A program made the translations under genes and the position numbers. From Mycolicibacterium sp. CBMA 234 (GTDB taxonomy: Bacteria > Actinomycetota > Actinomycetes > Mycobacteriales > Mycobacteriaceae), in the NCBI RefSeq assembly GCF_009729415.1, contig NZ_MPKW01000024.1, forward strand, positions 1 to 64,000: a DNA stretch of 64,000 nucleotides. Direction: 5' to 3'. Below, one piece after another: positions 32,886-40,745 of this stretch; the first letter of the stretch is position 1, and each line of letters begins with the position of its first letter. The notes beneath the pieces were generated by a model that had not been told where the DNA came from, did not search any database, and saw only the letters and a list, made by a program, of their open reading frames with translations.

Positions 32886-34061
32886 TTAGGCGTCCGCGTC
32901 CCAGGTGCTGTGCGGGCGCGGACGCCGCTCTGCGCGGGGCTCGGGCGCGACGTCGTCATCTGCACCGCGGTACCGCACCCGGGAAACCGGGTGGTGGGCG
33001 CCGCTGGGCGCTGCGCTCCGTGACGGACGGCTGGGGGACTGATACCGCTCAGCGGGCTCGTACGGATCGTCGGCGTAATGCCGGCGGCGCGGCGGCTCGC
33101 TGCGTCGTGGCTCGGCTGCTGCCGGGCGATGTGACCGTTCGTAGCGCTCCCGCGGCTCGCGGTGGTCGTACTGCGGCGAGGGGCGACGGGGTTCGCGCGG
33201 GTCACGCGGTTCTGTGGCCGGGCGCGGGCGCCGCCGGGGCTCGTCGGGAACGCCATACGAGTCGGTTGCAGACGGTCGCGGCCGAGCAGGCCTCTGGGGG
33301 CGCCGGACGTGGCCGGGCACAGGTTCGATCAGTTCGGTGTCGCCGGCATGGGTGCGAGCCCGTGCCGGACGCGGTGCGCGCTGGGGATCGGTCGCGTCGC
33401 GGCGCGGGGCCTCGGCAGCCGACCGACGCGACGGGGTGGCCCGGGTACGGGAGCTGCGCGGCGTCTGGCCCGTCGTGAGCTTGGTGAGCTTGGCCGACAG
33501 CGTCGCGGCGAGTCCGGCGACCGCGAGCCCGGCAGGTGCGGCCTCGTCGTCGTCGGCCTGGCGCCGGGACCGGCGGGGACGGGCGTCGGCCTCCAGCTCG
33601 TCGGCCTCGTCGTCATCCAGGTTCAGGAACCTGGGCAGGACGAACCAGCGGATCAAACCGAGCGCGAGGACCGTCACCGCGGTGAAGAACATCGTCGGAA
33701 AACGCTCGATCAACGGATACCCGCAATTGATCAGCAGGTCCTTGATGCCGGCGATCTTGTCGCTGTGGAAGATGAAATACGCGGCCGGCACAGCAACGAA
33801 CAGGATCAGTGGCGGCTGGATGACCGCGGTGAAAATTCCGGAGCGTCGGACGCCGAGCACAGCAAGTACGCAGCCCACGACATAGCAGAACGTAAAGAAC
33901 GCGCTGAGTTCTTTGTCACCGGTGCCGGCGTCGTAGGCGAAGCCGACCGCAGCGAATGTGACGGCCAGCACAATGGCCCCCCACCAGGGGATTCCGGGGA
34001 TGCTGGGCAGCACTGAGCGCCGATCGAGGGCGGCTTCAGGCCCGTCATGCTCTGCTGACAC
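32886..34061 (-). CDS. DUF6542 membrane protein with long Arg/Pro-rich tail (Rv1111c-like)
   Basis: 391 aa. The first ~150 residues contain four hydrophobic helices (IPWWGAIVLAVTFAAVGFAYDAG, FFTFCYVVGCVLAVLGV, GIFTAVIQPPLILFVAVPAAYFIF, FPTMFFTAVTVLALGLIRWFVLP), the DUF6542 region. The remaining ~230 residues are low-complexity Arg/Pro/Ser/Glu (RRPRPATEPRDPREPRR and similar) and must be disordered and cytosolic. It may bind nucleic acid or acidic partners through the basic tail, but that is speculation. Converges with ispH (9-bp gap) and is divergent from ychF. Confidence 0.8.
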   Translation of the reverse strand: MSAEHDGPEAALDRRSVLPSIPGIPWWGAIVLAVTFAAVGFAYDAGTGDKELSAFFTFCYVVGCVLAVLGVRRSGIFTAVIQPPLILFVAVPAAYFIFHSDKIAGIKDLLINCGYPLIERFPTMFFTAVTVLALGLIRWFVLPRFLNLDDDEADELEADARPRRSRRQADDDEAAPAGLAVAGLAATLSAKLTKLTTGQTPRSSRTRATPSRRSAAEAPRRDATDPQRAPRPARARTHAGDTELIEPVPGHVRRPQRPARPRPSATDSYGVPDEPRRRPRPATEPRDPREPRRPSPQYDHREPRERYERSHRPAAAEPRRSEPPRRRHYADDPYEPAERYQSPSRPSRSAAPSGAHHPVSRVRYRGADDDVAPEPRAERRPRPHSTWDADA

Positions 34062-34144
34062 TCCTAGACCGTACCGGCAATTCCTGCCATAGCGCCGATA
34101 GGTGGGGTTTGCAACAGTGTGGCGTCTCCTAAACTGTCGAACTC

Positions 34145-35218
34145 GTGGGTCTCAACCTTGGAATCGTCGGTCTGCCGAACGTCGGGAAGTCGACGTTGTT
34201 CAACGCGTTGACACGTAATGACGTGCTCGCGGCTAATTATCCGTTCGCAACGATCGAACCCAACGAGGGTGTCGTGCCGCTGCCTGATCCGCGGCTGGAC
34301 AAGCTCGCCGAAATCTTCGGCTCGGAGAAGACCGTCCCGGCGCCGGTGACGTTCGTGGACATCGCCGGCATCGTCAAGGGCGCATCCGAGGGCGCGGGCC
34401 TGGGCAACAAGTTCCTCGCCAACATCCGCGAGGCCGACGCCATCTGTCAGGTGGTGCGGGCCTTCGCCGACGACGACGTCGTGCACGTCGACGGCCGCGT
34501 CGACCCCAAGTCCGACATCGAGGTCATCGAGACCGAGCTGATCCTCGCCGACATGCAGACGCTGGAGAAGGCGCTGCCGCGGCTCGAGAAGGAAGCGCGC
34601 ACGAACAAGGACCGCAAGCCGGTGCTCGAAGCCGTGGTGGCCGCCCAAGCCGTGTTCGACGAGGGCAACACGCTGTTCTCCACCGGCAAGGACTGGTCGG
34701 TGCTGCGCGAGCTGAACCTGATGACCGTCAAGCCGTTCCTGTACGTCTTCAACGCCGACGAGTCGGTGCTGACCGACGAGGCGCGCAAGGCCGAGCTGAC
34801 CGAGATGGTCGCGCCCGCCGAAGCCGTGTTCCTGGACGCCAAGATCGAGGCCGAGCTGTTGGAGCTCGACGACGAGTCGGCGGCCGAGCTGCTGGAGTCG
34901 ATCGGCCAGACCGAGCGTGGCCTGGATGCGCTGGCGCGCGCCGGTTTCCGGACCCTGAAACTGCAGACCTACCTGACCGCCGGGCCCAAGGAATCGCGGG
35001 CGTGGACCATCCACCAGGGCGACACCGCCCCGCGCGCCGCCGGCGTCATCCACACCGACTTCGAAAAGGGCTTCATCAAGGCCGAGATCGTCGCCTTCGA
35101 CGACCTCGTCGAAGCCGGGTCCATGGCAGCCGCCAAAGCCGCCGGCAAGGTCCGGATGGAAGGCAAGGACTACGTCATGGTCGACGGGGATGTCGTGGAG
35201 TTCCGCTTCAACGTGTAG
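34145..35218 (+). CDS. ychF: redox-regulated ribosome-binding ATPase YchF
   Basis: 357 aa Obg-family P-loop protein, equivalent to Rv1112. G1 is GLPNVGKSTLFNALT, G3 is FVDIAGIVKGASEGAGLGNKFL, and the Asn-x-x-Glu type G4 (YVFNADES) explains its ATP preference. A coiled-coil insertion and a C-terminal TGS domain (GFRTLKLQTYLTAGPKESRAWTI ... MEGKDYVMVDGDVVEFRFNV) complete it. It binds ribosomes and is implicated in stress responses. Its last 23 coding bases are repeated at 40064-40086, bracketing the island that begins just after the stop. Confidence 0.96.
   Translation: MGLNLGIVGLPNVGKSTLFNALTRNDVLAANYPFATIEPNEGVVPLPDPRLDKLAEIFGSEKTVPAPVTFVDIAGIVKGASEGAGLGNKFLANIREADAICQVVRAFADDDVVHVDGRVDPKSDIEVIETELILADMQTLEKALPRLEKEARTNKDRKPVLEAVVAAQAVFDEGNTLFSTGKDWSVLRELNLMTVKPFLYVFNADESVLTDEARKAELTEMVAPAEAVFLDAKIEAELLELDDESAAELLESIGQTERGLDALARAGFRTLKLQTYLTAGPKESRAWTIHQGDTAPRAAGVIHTDFEKGFIKAEIVAFDDLVEAGSMAAAKAAGKVRMEGKDYVMVDGDVVEFRFNV
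35195..35217 (+). repeat. left 23-bp direct repeat of the island (ychF 3' end)
   Basis: GTGGAGTTCCGCTTCAACGT followed by GTA encodes the YchF C-terminus VEFRFNV and the first two bases of its stop. The same 23 bases recur exactly at 40064-40086. The pair brackets 4.85 kb of accessory DNA and looks like an attachment-site duplication, with the left copy keeping ychF intact. Confidence 0.75.
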
Positions 35219-35314
35219 AAGGCCAGCTCAGAGGGCGTTTATTGGTTAAGCTGCGCTGCAAGGATTATTACCGCCACAATCGTCAGCAACGAATCTACCG
35301 ATAGCGAGCGATTC

Positions 35315-37984
35315 GTGACCGCCAAGCGCCCAATCGTGTTTCTCGGGCCGTCGATGCAGGCAGCTGAGGCCCGGCGACTCCTATCTGCGGACTATCGACC
35401 GCCAGTGCGGCGTGGGGACCTGTCAGGCATCGAGTCAGGGCGCCTTGTTGCCATCATTGATGGGGTTTTCGAGCAGGACCTGGCGGTCAGTCCTCGGGAG
35501 ATCATCGACGCTTTGCGCCGTGGAGTAATCGTCTACGGCGGTGCAAGCATGGGCGCCCTGCGCGCCTCGGAGGTCCCGGGCGTATTCGGTGTCGGGCGAA
35601 TCTATTCGTGGTACCGCTCCGGCCTGATAACGCGCGACGACGAAGTCGCCTTAACGTTCGACGCCGAGACCTACCGTCCGCTGACAGTGCCGACGGTCAA
35701 CGTCCGGTATGCGATCGATCGGTTGTCCGGACCGGGAACGATCGACCGTGCAACTGGTGAGCGCCTGTTGAAGGCTGCTCAATCGTTGCCCTTCAAGGCG
35801 AGGACATACGGCGCCATCGTGAGACAAGCAGGCATGGGGAATCAAGAGGATTCAGCCGACCTGATCGCCTTGCTCAAGCAGCACGATTTGAAGAAGCTCG
35901 ACGCGCAGAGCGTCCTCGAAGCCGTCGACAAACACGTCGATCGCCGCCACGAAGCGGAATCGTCTCAATTCACAGACGCCGACTGCTTCGATACCGCTGA
36001 GAATCCGACTCCTCGAGTCGATGAGCAGTCCGGCATCTTGGTGTGGGAATCCGGCGACCGAGTCGGCGAACGTGAGCTCTTTGACTTCTTGATATTCACC
36101 GGCCGCATCGAGCGGTACGCCCGGCGAGTCCTAACCCGCGCCGCCCGTGCAGAACTACCGTCACCGCAAAGTCAAGCAGCCCGTGGCGGTGCTGCCGATC
36201 CGCAGTCGGTTCTCGACGACGCTCGTCGGCGGTGGGGATGGCTTCTGGGCGAAGAAGCGCGGGTAACGCTGGACGACCTGTCGTTGGACCTATCCGAGAT
36301 CAGCAAGCACTGCACTCAGGAGGCGCAGTCTGTAAACCTCGCTTTCGACCAGATAAGACAGGCTTCGCCGCCATTCATCAGATCGGTACTAGCTGACTTG
36401 TTCATCAGCGACCTCGCCCTGAAGCGAGAAGTAATGCGCCTGGCTGGCCTGCTGCACTTCGCCCGCCGTGCAACTCGCTCCGTCGATCGAGCAGACTTGG
36501 CCGAAGCGCAATCGATCCTGTGCAAAGTGAACGGCGAGTGCCGCTTTCGGGAAGTCCGCAGTCGCTGGGCACACTGCGGTTTGGGCGAGGCAAGCCAACA
36601 CGACGCGTTCGTAGAGACCGTCGCCAAGGCGCGCATGTCGAGTCGTCTTGTCGTGAACGCGATGACCGGGACCGCTAGAACGGGCGATTTCGTAGCTTGT
36701 GTGAAGCCGCCGCTCGATCCACCGCTGCAACCGTGTCCGAAACCGCAAGGGGAGCAACGTTTCTGCCTACCGATGTCGGAGGCACTGAGTCACACTGATC
36801 GGCTACGCCAAGTGGTCGGAATCACGCGGGTGGGCATGATCGGCGAGCTGGCCGACATCTATGGGGTTCACATCACTCAGGCGGCTCGTCCGAGCGGCCA
36901 GTGGTCAAGCACCTATGGGAGTGGGAAATCGTTAACCGCGGCGGGAGCGATCGTCGGCGGCGTCATGGAAGAGGTAGAGACCTGGTCGCAAGAGAGATTT
37001 GCGCCGGGCGATGGGCAAAGCGTCAACGGCGCCTACGCGGAGTTCGAGCGACTCGGCGGATTTGTGGACCCAGCCACGCTGGACCTCCCATACGATTCTT
37101 GCTATCGACCGGACCTCCCGTTGGACTGGGTTCAATGCGCCGATCTGCTAAACGGCGGCAGCGTTTACGTCCCGGCCGACATCGTGTTGATGGATCGGCG
37201 AAAGCATGACATCGCGTATTCGGTGCGCGGCGGTCGTAAGTGCCTCACTACCAACGGTCTGGCCTCCGGTTTCGGGCGCGAAGAGGCGCTACTGCACGCA
37301 GTCTGCGAGTACGTCGAAAGGCACGCGGCCCGGATAGCCGACCTCTACATGGCAAACCCAGGCGGACTTGGCTGCGTTCCATACAAATTCGTAGATATCA
37401 GTTCGATGCCGCACAGGTTGCAGGACCTCGCGGACCGCCTCAGTGATCGCGGCGCCGGAGTTGTTCGGGTGCTCAACATCACCTCCGACGTCGAAATCCC
37501 GACATTTCAGGCGAGCGCCATTCGCGACTTCATCCGGGCGGACGGATACGGCACACACCCGAACCCCGAAGTAGCCATCGAAATGGCTCTTCTTGAAGCG
37601 GCTCAAACGATCGCCACGAACGTCGCAGGTGGCCGCGAAGACTTGGCAATTCATGTGAGGAGTCTTGGTCGGCACGAGCGGCCGGCGCCAGTCAACATGA
37701 AGGACGTCTGGTTCTGGCTTGACCCCGACACCGTATTTGAGCCCATCGATTTCATGCCCGGCTTCGCAAGCGACGATGTACGCGACGATCTCCAGTGGTC
37801 ACTGGACCGCATTAGGGATGCAGGCGTCGTCACTCTGCCGGCCTTGGATATGACGCCGCCGGAGATCGCTCCGGCTCATGTAGTGCGCGTAATTCTGCCC
37901 GGTCTTGAGAGCAACAACCCGTTCTATACCGGCGACCGGGCGCGCCTCGTTCTGCTGCGCGACCTGCTGCCACGGTGGCGATAG
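35315..37984 (+). CDS. TfuA-YcaO fusion protein, RiPP backbone-modifying enzyme
   Basis: 889 aa from the GTG at 35315. Residues ~5-130 are a TfuA domain: PIVFLGPSM, YRPPVRRGDL, VAIIDGVFEQDLAVSPREI, GGASMGALRASEVPGVFGVG, TRDDEVALTF. Residues ~490-889 are a YcaO domain with its ATP-site motifs: SGKSLTAAGAIVGGVMEEVETW plus SQER (~548-561), TNGLASGFGREEALLHAVCE plus YVER, and HPNPEVAIEMALLEAAQT. Residues ~200-490 I do not recognise. YcaO enzymes activate backbone amides with ATP to make azolines, amidines or, with TfuA, thioamides. TfuA and YcaO are usually separate genes, so the fusion is notable. The C-terminus lacks the PxPxP end of azoline-forming YcaOs. A methyltransferase and a convergent small precursor-like gene follow. 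Codon use is less GC-biased than in the neighbours. Confidence 0.9.
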   Translation: MTAKRPIVFLGPSMQAAEARRLLSADYRPPVRRGDLSGIESGRLVAIIDGVFEQDLAVSPREIIDALRRGVIVYGGASMGALRASEVPGVFGVGRIYSWYRSGLITRDDEVALTFDAETYRPLTVPTVNVRYAIDRLSGPGTIDRATGERLLKAAQSLPFKARTYGAIVRQAGMGNQEDSADLIALLKQHDLKKLDAQSVLEAVDKHVDRRHEAESSQFTDADCFDTAENPTPRVDEQSGILVWESGDRVGERELFDFLIFTGRIERYARRVLTRAARAELPSPQSQAARGGAADPQSVLDDARRRWGWLLGEEARVTLDDLSLDLSEISKHCTQEAQSVNLAFDQIRQASPPFIRSVLADLFISDLALKREVMRLAGLLHFARRATRSVDRADLAEAQSILCKVNGECRFREVRSRWAHCGLGEASQHDAFVETVAKARMSSRLVVNAMTGTARTGDFVACVKPPLDPPLQPCPKPQGEQRFCLPMSEALSHTDRLRQVVGITRVGMIGELADIYGVHITQAARPSGQWSSTYGSGKSLTAAGAIVGGVMEEVETWSQERFAPGDGQSVNGAYAEFERLGGFVDPATLDLPYDSCYRPDLPLDWVQCADLLNGGSVYVPADIVLMDRRKHDIAYSVRGGRKCLTTNGLASGFGREEALLHAVCEYVERHAARIADLYMANPGGLGCVPYKFVDISSMPHRLQDLADRLSDRGAGVVRVLNITSDVEIPTFQASAIRDFIRADGYGTHPNPEVAIEMALLEAAQTIATNVAGGREDLAIHVRSLGRHERPAPVNMKDVWFWLDPDTVFEPIDFMPGFASDDVRDDLQWSLDRIRDAGVVTLPALDMTPPEIAPAHVVRVILPGLESNNPFYTGDRARLVLLRDLLPRWR

Positions 37985-38068
37985 CGAAGGAATGCGGTTG
38001 GGCGCCAGAAAATTCCAGTTCCGCCTGACCCAAAATCATCGACGCGACCGAACACAAGTCGTGTAGAA

Positions 38069-39121
38069 ATGGTTCTCGTGCCGGAGCGGCCCCAGGCTTC
38101 AGACGGCCCGAATCTGCGCGATGCGGTAGCGCAACGGGTCGCTCAGAGGTCGGTCGTGACAGGACAGATCGCACTGCTCGCGGTTCCCAGCATGGTTGAT
38201 GAATACGCGACGATGTTGGGTACCGTCTTCGCTCTCGTGGGACGACAGTTCACCCCCGAACAACTTGCTCAGTTCAAGTCGGCGTTGGAAGGCCGGCTGG
38301 CGAACGCTTACGCAACGTCCCCGCGTTCACGCATCGTCGTCTCGTTTAACGCTGCAGATGGCGAGAACCTGCATTACACCGTGGCGCTCGAAGCGTTACC
38401 GCTCGCCAACGAGTACGACGATTGGGTATCCGATCGCGAACCGCACCCGTTCGGTGCCGAACCGGATGCCCGGGTGTGGGCTCTGGCGAATGAGGCGGCT
38501 GACCGTGGTAGCCATCACGTGCTCGACGTTGGGGCGGGAACCGGTCGCAACGCGCTAGCGCTCGCCCGATGCGGTTACCTTGTCGACGCGGTTGAAGTGA
38601 ACGGGCGTTTGGCGGGAATGATCCGCGTCGAGGCCGAGCGCGAATCACTGAATGTGCGCGTGATCCAGCGTGACGTGTTCTCGGCCCAAGACGACCTTCG
38701 CCGTGACTATCAGCTCATCGTGCTCTCCGGGGTGGTACCTGATTTCCGGACAACGCGACAATTGCGTGATCTGTTCGAACTCGCGGCCAACTCCCTCGCG
38801 CCTGGCGGGCATCTGGTGTTCAACGTCTTTCTCACGCACAACGGTTACGTGCCGGATCGTGCGGCCCTGCAACTTAGCGAGCACGCTCGGTCGCGGATCT
38901 TCACCCGTCATGAAATGTCAGCCGCGGCAGAGCATCTGCCGCTTGCCCTCGTATCCGATGATTCGGTCTACGAGTACGAAAGGGCACACCTGACTCACGC
39001 CGCCTGGCCTCCGACGCCCTGGTACGCGGGTTGGGTCAGCGGACAAGGCGTGTTCGATGTCGAACGGGAACACTGCCCGATTGAGATGCGCTGGCTCGTG
39101 TACCGGCGGAAGCCAAACTGA
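38069..39121 (+). CDS. SAM-dependent methyltransferase of the YcaO locus
   Basis: 350 aa, starting 84 bp after the ycaO-tfuA stop on the same strand. The class I SAM-binding motif is HHVLDVGAGTGRNALALARCGY (about residue 150), followed by VDAVEVNGRLAGMIR (acidic residue of motif II), IQRDVFS, and YQLIVLSGVVPDF/LAPGGHLVFNVF (motifs III-IV), so the cofactor site is intact. The first ~130 residues form a separate helical plus beta region that I cannot assign and which may bind the peptide. By context it probably methylates the modified peptide (N-terminus, side chain or thioamide/heterocycle), but the target is not visible. No ribosome binding site of strength stands before the ATG, so the start is uncertain. 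Confidence 0.75.
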   Translation: MVLVPERPQASDGPNLRDAVAQRVAQRSVVTGQIALLAVPSMVDEYATMLGTVFALVGRQFTPEQLAQFKSALEGRLANAYATSPRSRIVVSFNAADGENLHYTVALEALPLANEYDDWVSDREPHPFGAEPDARVWALANEAADRGSHHVLDVGAGTGRNALALARCGYLVDAVEVNGRLAGMIRVEAERESLNVRVIQRDVFSAQDDLRRDYQLIVLSGVVPDFRTTRQLRDLFELAANSLAPGGHLVFNVFLTHNGYVPDRAALQLSEHARSRIFTRHEMSAAAEHLPLALVSDDSVYEYERAHLTHAAWPPTPWYAGWVSGQGVFDVEREHCPIEMRWLVYRRKPN

Positions 39122-39133
39122 GTATCAGTCTAT

Positions 39134-39280
39134 TTAGTCGGTCTTTGTCCTTGTCTTTAAAAACCCGCCACGTAGATTGCCTGCCTCGCCCGCTTCGGGC
39201 GAGAGGTCATCGAGGGCAAGATCATCCGCATCAGACGGTGCCTTTTGCTCGGCGTCCTGATCTTGAGGCTCTCCGGTCAT
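39134..39280 (-). CDS. putative RiPP precursor peptide (48 aa)
   Basis: Small gene on the minus strand, tail-to-tail with the methyltransferase gene (12-bp gap). The start is well supported: GGAAGGA lies 6-7 bases before the ATG whose complement is 39278-39280. Residues 1-39 are an acidic leader (MTGEPQDQDAEQKAPSDADD, then LALDDLSPEAGEAGNLRGG) ending in Gly-Gly. Residues 40-48 are a basic, Thr-rich tail FLKTRTKTD, with Thr at 43, 45 and 47. Acidic leader, L-x-x-DL motif, GG boundary and short core are all typical of precursors for YcaO-type enzymes. The tail is coded with A/T-rich codons (TTT TTA AAG ACA AGG ACA AAG). Alternative: an unrelated small acidic protein. It is too short to be called by most gene finders. 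Confidence 0.72.
   Translation of the reverse strand: MTGEPQDQDAEQKAPSDADDLALDDLSPEAGEAGNLRGGFLKTRTKTD
39185..39203. other. 8-bp hairpin inside the precursor gene
   Basis: CTCGCCCG-CTT-CGGGCGAG is a perfect stem with a three-base loop, 64 bp past the methyltransferase stop and within the codons for SPEAGE of the precursor leader. It could terminate read-through from the plus-strand operon or slow transcription of the precursor. No T-tract follows on either strand. Confidence 0.4.
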
Positions 39281-39675
39281 GATGTGTCCTTCCAATTAAC
39301 GCAGTTGTGAGAACTAGAGGTGGCGACTGGCCAGCACCTCGTTACGAAGGAAACGCCCGGTTCCTTGGCAATTTCTTGGTGCGCAGGTCAAGCACATAGA
39401 TCTGTGATCATCATGCGCCGCCGGCGAACTGCCCGCACGCTGATCGTCGCTGCAAATTGACGGCAAACCGGCTGTTCTGCTGCGGTTGGTGCTACTGGGC
39501 GATCGCTGGCAGCGACCGATGGAAATCCCTCATTCGGCAGCCTATCGCCGGACTCAGATCAAGCCGTCAGCCCGGACCCAGCTCGGATTGACATATTCAT
39601 TGCTCTCATGCCCGCTAAGAACCTACGGTCGACTAGCGGGGGGCCTGAAACTACTCCAGACAGGACCGACCGGCA
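39281..39675. other. 395-bp non-coding stretch upstream of the precursor gene
   Basis: It separates the precursor (minus) from the NTF2-like gene (plus) and must hold both promoters. I searched both strands for a second precursor-like ORF with a ribosome binding site and found none. A GAGGTG/CACCTC stem lies at about 39316-39344, close to the precursor's leader region. The sequence is less GC-rich than the flanking core genome. Confidence 0.5.
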
Positions 39676-40014
39676 ATGGATTCGATCAAGGTAGTTGACG
39701 CGTTTGGGGCGGCATGGGCCGACCATGACCTGGAGGCCGCCCTGGCGATGCTCACTGACGACTGCGTCTTCGACGCGACCGGCCCGGCGCCAGACGGCGC
39801 CCAGTGCGTCGGTGTCGAAGCTATCCGGTCGGTGTGGAAGCCGATTTTCGAAGACCCGACCTCCAACTTCGAGGTGGAGGAGACATTCCACGCCGCCGAT
39901 CGGGTCGTGCAGCGGTGGCGCTACAACTTCGACGGCGGCCATGTGCGTGGTGTGGATTTGTTCCGCGTCCGTGACGGCAAGGTGGCCGAGAAGCTCTCCT
40001 ATGTCAAAGGGTGA
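39676..40014 (+). CDS. NTF2-like / SnoaL-type small protein
   Basis: 112 aa. The pattern is that of NTF2-fold proteins: VVDAFGAAWADHDLEAALAMLTDDCVFDATG at the start, a central GVEAIRSVWKPIFEDP, and a final beta sheet VQRWRYNFDGGHVRGVDLFRVRDGKVAEKLSYVKG. Such proteins form cone-shaped pockets and act as isomerases, cyclases, hydratases or simply binders. It is the last gene inside the direct repeats, 50 bp before the right copy, so it may belong to the island. Whether it acts on the RiPP product is unknown. Confidence 0.75.
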   Translation: MDSIKVVDAFGAAWADHDLEAALAMLTDDCVFDATGPAPDGAQCVGVEAIRSVWKPIFEDPTSNFEVEETFHAADRVVQRWRYNFDGGHVRGVDLFRVRDGKVAEKLSYVKG

Positions 40015-40063
40015 TCCTGAAACAGGGCAGATTCCGCCAGACGTTTACCAGTGACGCAATTCG

Positions 40064-40086
40064 GTGGAGTTCCGCTTCAACGTGTA
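40064..40086 (+). repeat. right 23-bp direct repeat of the island
   Basis: Exact copy of 35195-35217. Here the reading continues (VEFRFNVYSAERG) with no stop at the same place and no ychF upstream, so it is a displaced copy of the gene end. The following bases also look loosely like those after the left copy (CAGxxCAGAG...GGGCG), which would fit an old duplication at integration. Confidence 0.75.
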
Positions 40087-40168
40087 CAGCGCAGAGCGCG
40101 GGGCGTGGGGCGTCCGCACGCAATCGGCCGGACTTGTGTGCATAACAACCACATTCGTCGCGCACCGG

Positions 40169-40582
40169 CTAGAAAGCCCCCCATCCCGGCACACCGAGGG
40201 CGTTCATTTGACGGCCGCCGTCGATGAACGTGAAGTACGGCCCACTCCATTGCTGCCAGCCGAAACCCGGGTTCTGCTGCGCGAGCGAGAATTGCCCGCT
40301 CGACACGTTTTTGTAGATGAACCAAGGATTCATCAGGTCCGGAGGCGGGGGCAGACCCGGCAGCTGGATGGTCACAGGTCCTGGCCCAGCCCCGGGCAGC
40401 GCGGGGATGAATGGGCCTGGTCCGGGCGGAACAAACGGCGCTGAGCCTATCCCCGGACCCGGGGTGGGTGTTGGACCCATGTTGTCTGCGCGAGCTAGTG
40501 CGGGCCACTCGGTGAGGAATAGAACCGCGGCACCAGAGGCCAGGACGGCGGCGGTTCGAATTCTGTGGGACGGTGCGGTCAT
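40169..40582 (-). CDS. secreted Pro/Gly-rich protein
   Basis: 137 aa from the ATG whose complement is 40580-40582, with AGGAGG seven bases upstream. A Sec signal peptide (TAPSHRIRTAAVLASGAAVLFLTEW, then PALARA) ends with an ALARA cleavage site. The mature part opens with a Pro/Gly-rich stretch (GPTPTPGPGIGSAPFVPPGP) and ends in an aromatic, Gln/Asn-rich region (WFIYKNVSSGQFSLAQQNPG). Small secreted Pro-rich proteins of this kind are frequent in mycobacteria. Function unknown. The open frame continues upstream to 40960 but overlaps arr and is not believed. Confidence 0.75.
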   Translation of the reverse strand: MTAPSHRIRTAAVLASGAAVLFLTEWPALARADNMGPTPTPGPGIGSAPFVPPGPGPFIPALPGAGPGPVTIQLPGLPPPPDLMNPWFIYKNVSSGQFSLAQQNPGFGWQQWSGPYFTFIDGGRQMNALGVPGWGAF

Positions 40583-40745
40583 GTCGACCTCCTGCAGCGA
40601 GGCAGTGCGCTCAGTCATTGCCTCCGACCGTGATGACGTACACATTACGCCGGTCAGAGCCTTGTATGGAACCCCGCATTTGTTAGCTGTTTGACCCTGC
40701 TGAAGCTCATCTAGCTTCGCCAACTCGGGTTGTTTGAAACCCGAA

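Noticed and set aside
39281..39675. A possible second RiPP precursor upstream of the first
   Set aside because: No frame on either strand has a ribosome binding site plus leader/core layout; short Met-start frames were judged chance.
39559..39942. 127-codon minus-strand frame overlapping the NTF2-like gene
   Set aside because: Shadow of the plus-strand NTF2-fold gene; no ribosome binding site.
35219..40063. Insertion sequence or prophage remnant
   Set aside because: No transposase, integrase, terminal inverted repeats or phage genes are visible inside the island; only the direct repeats support mobility.
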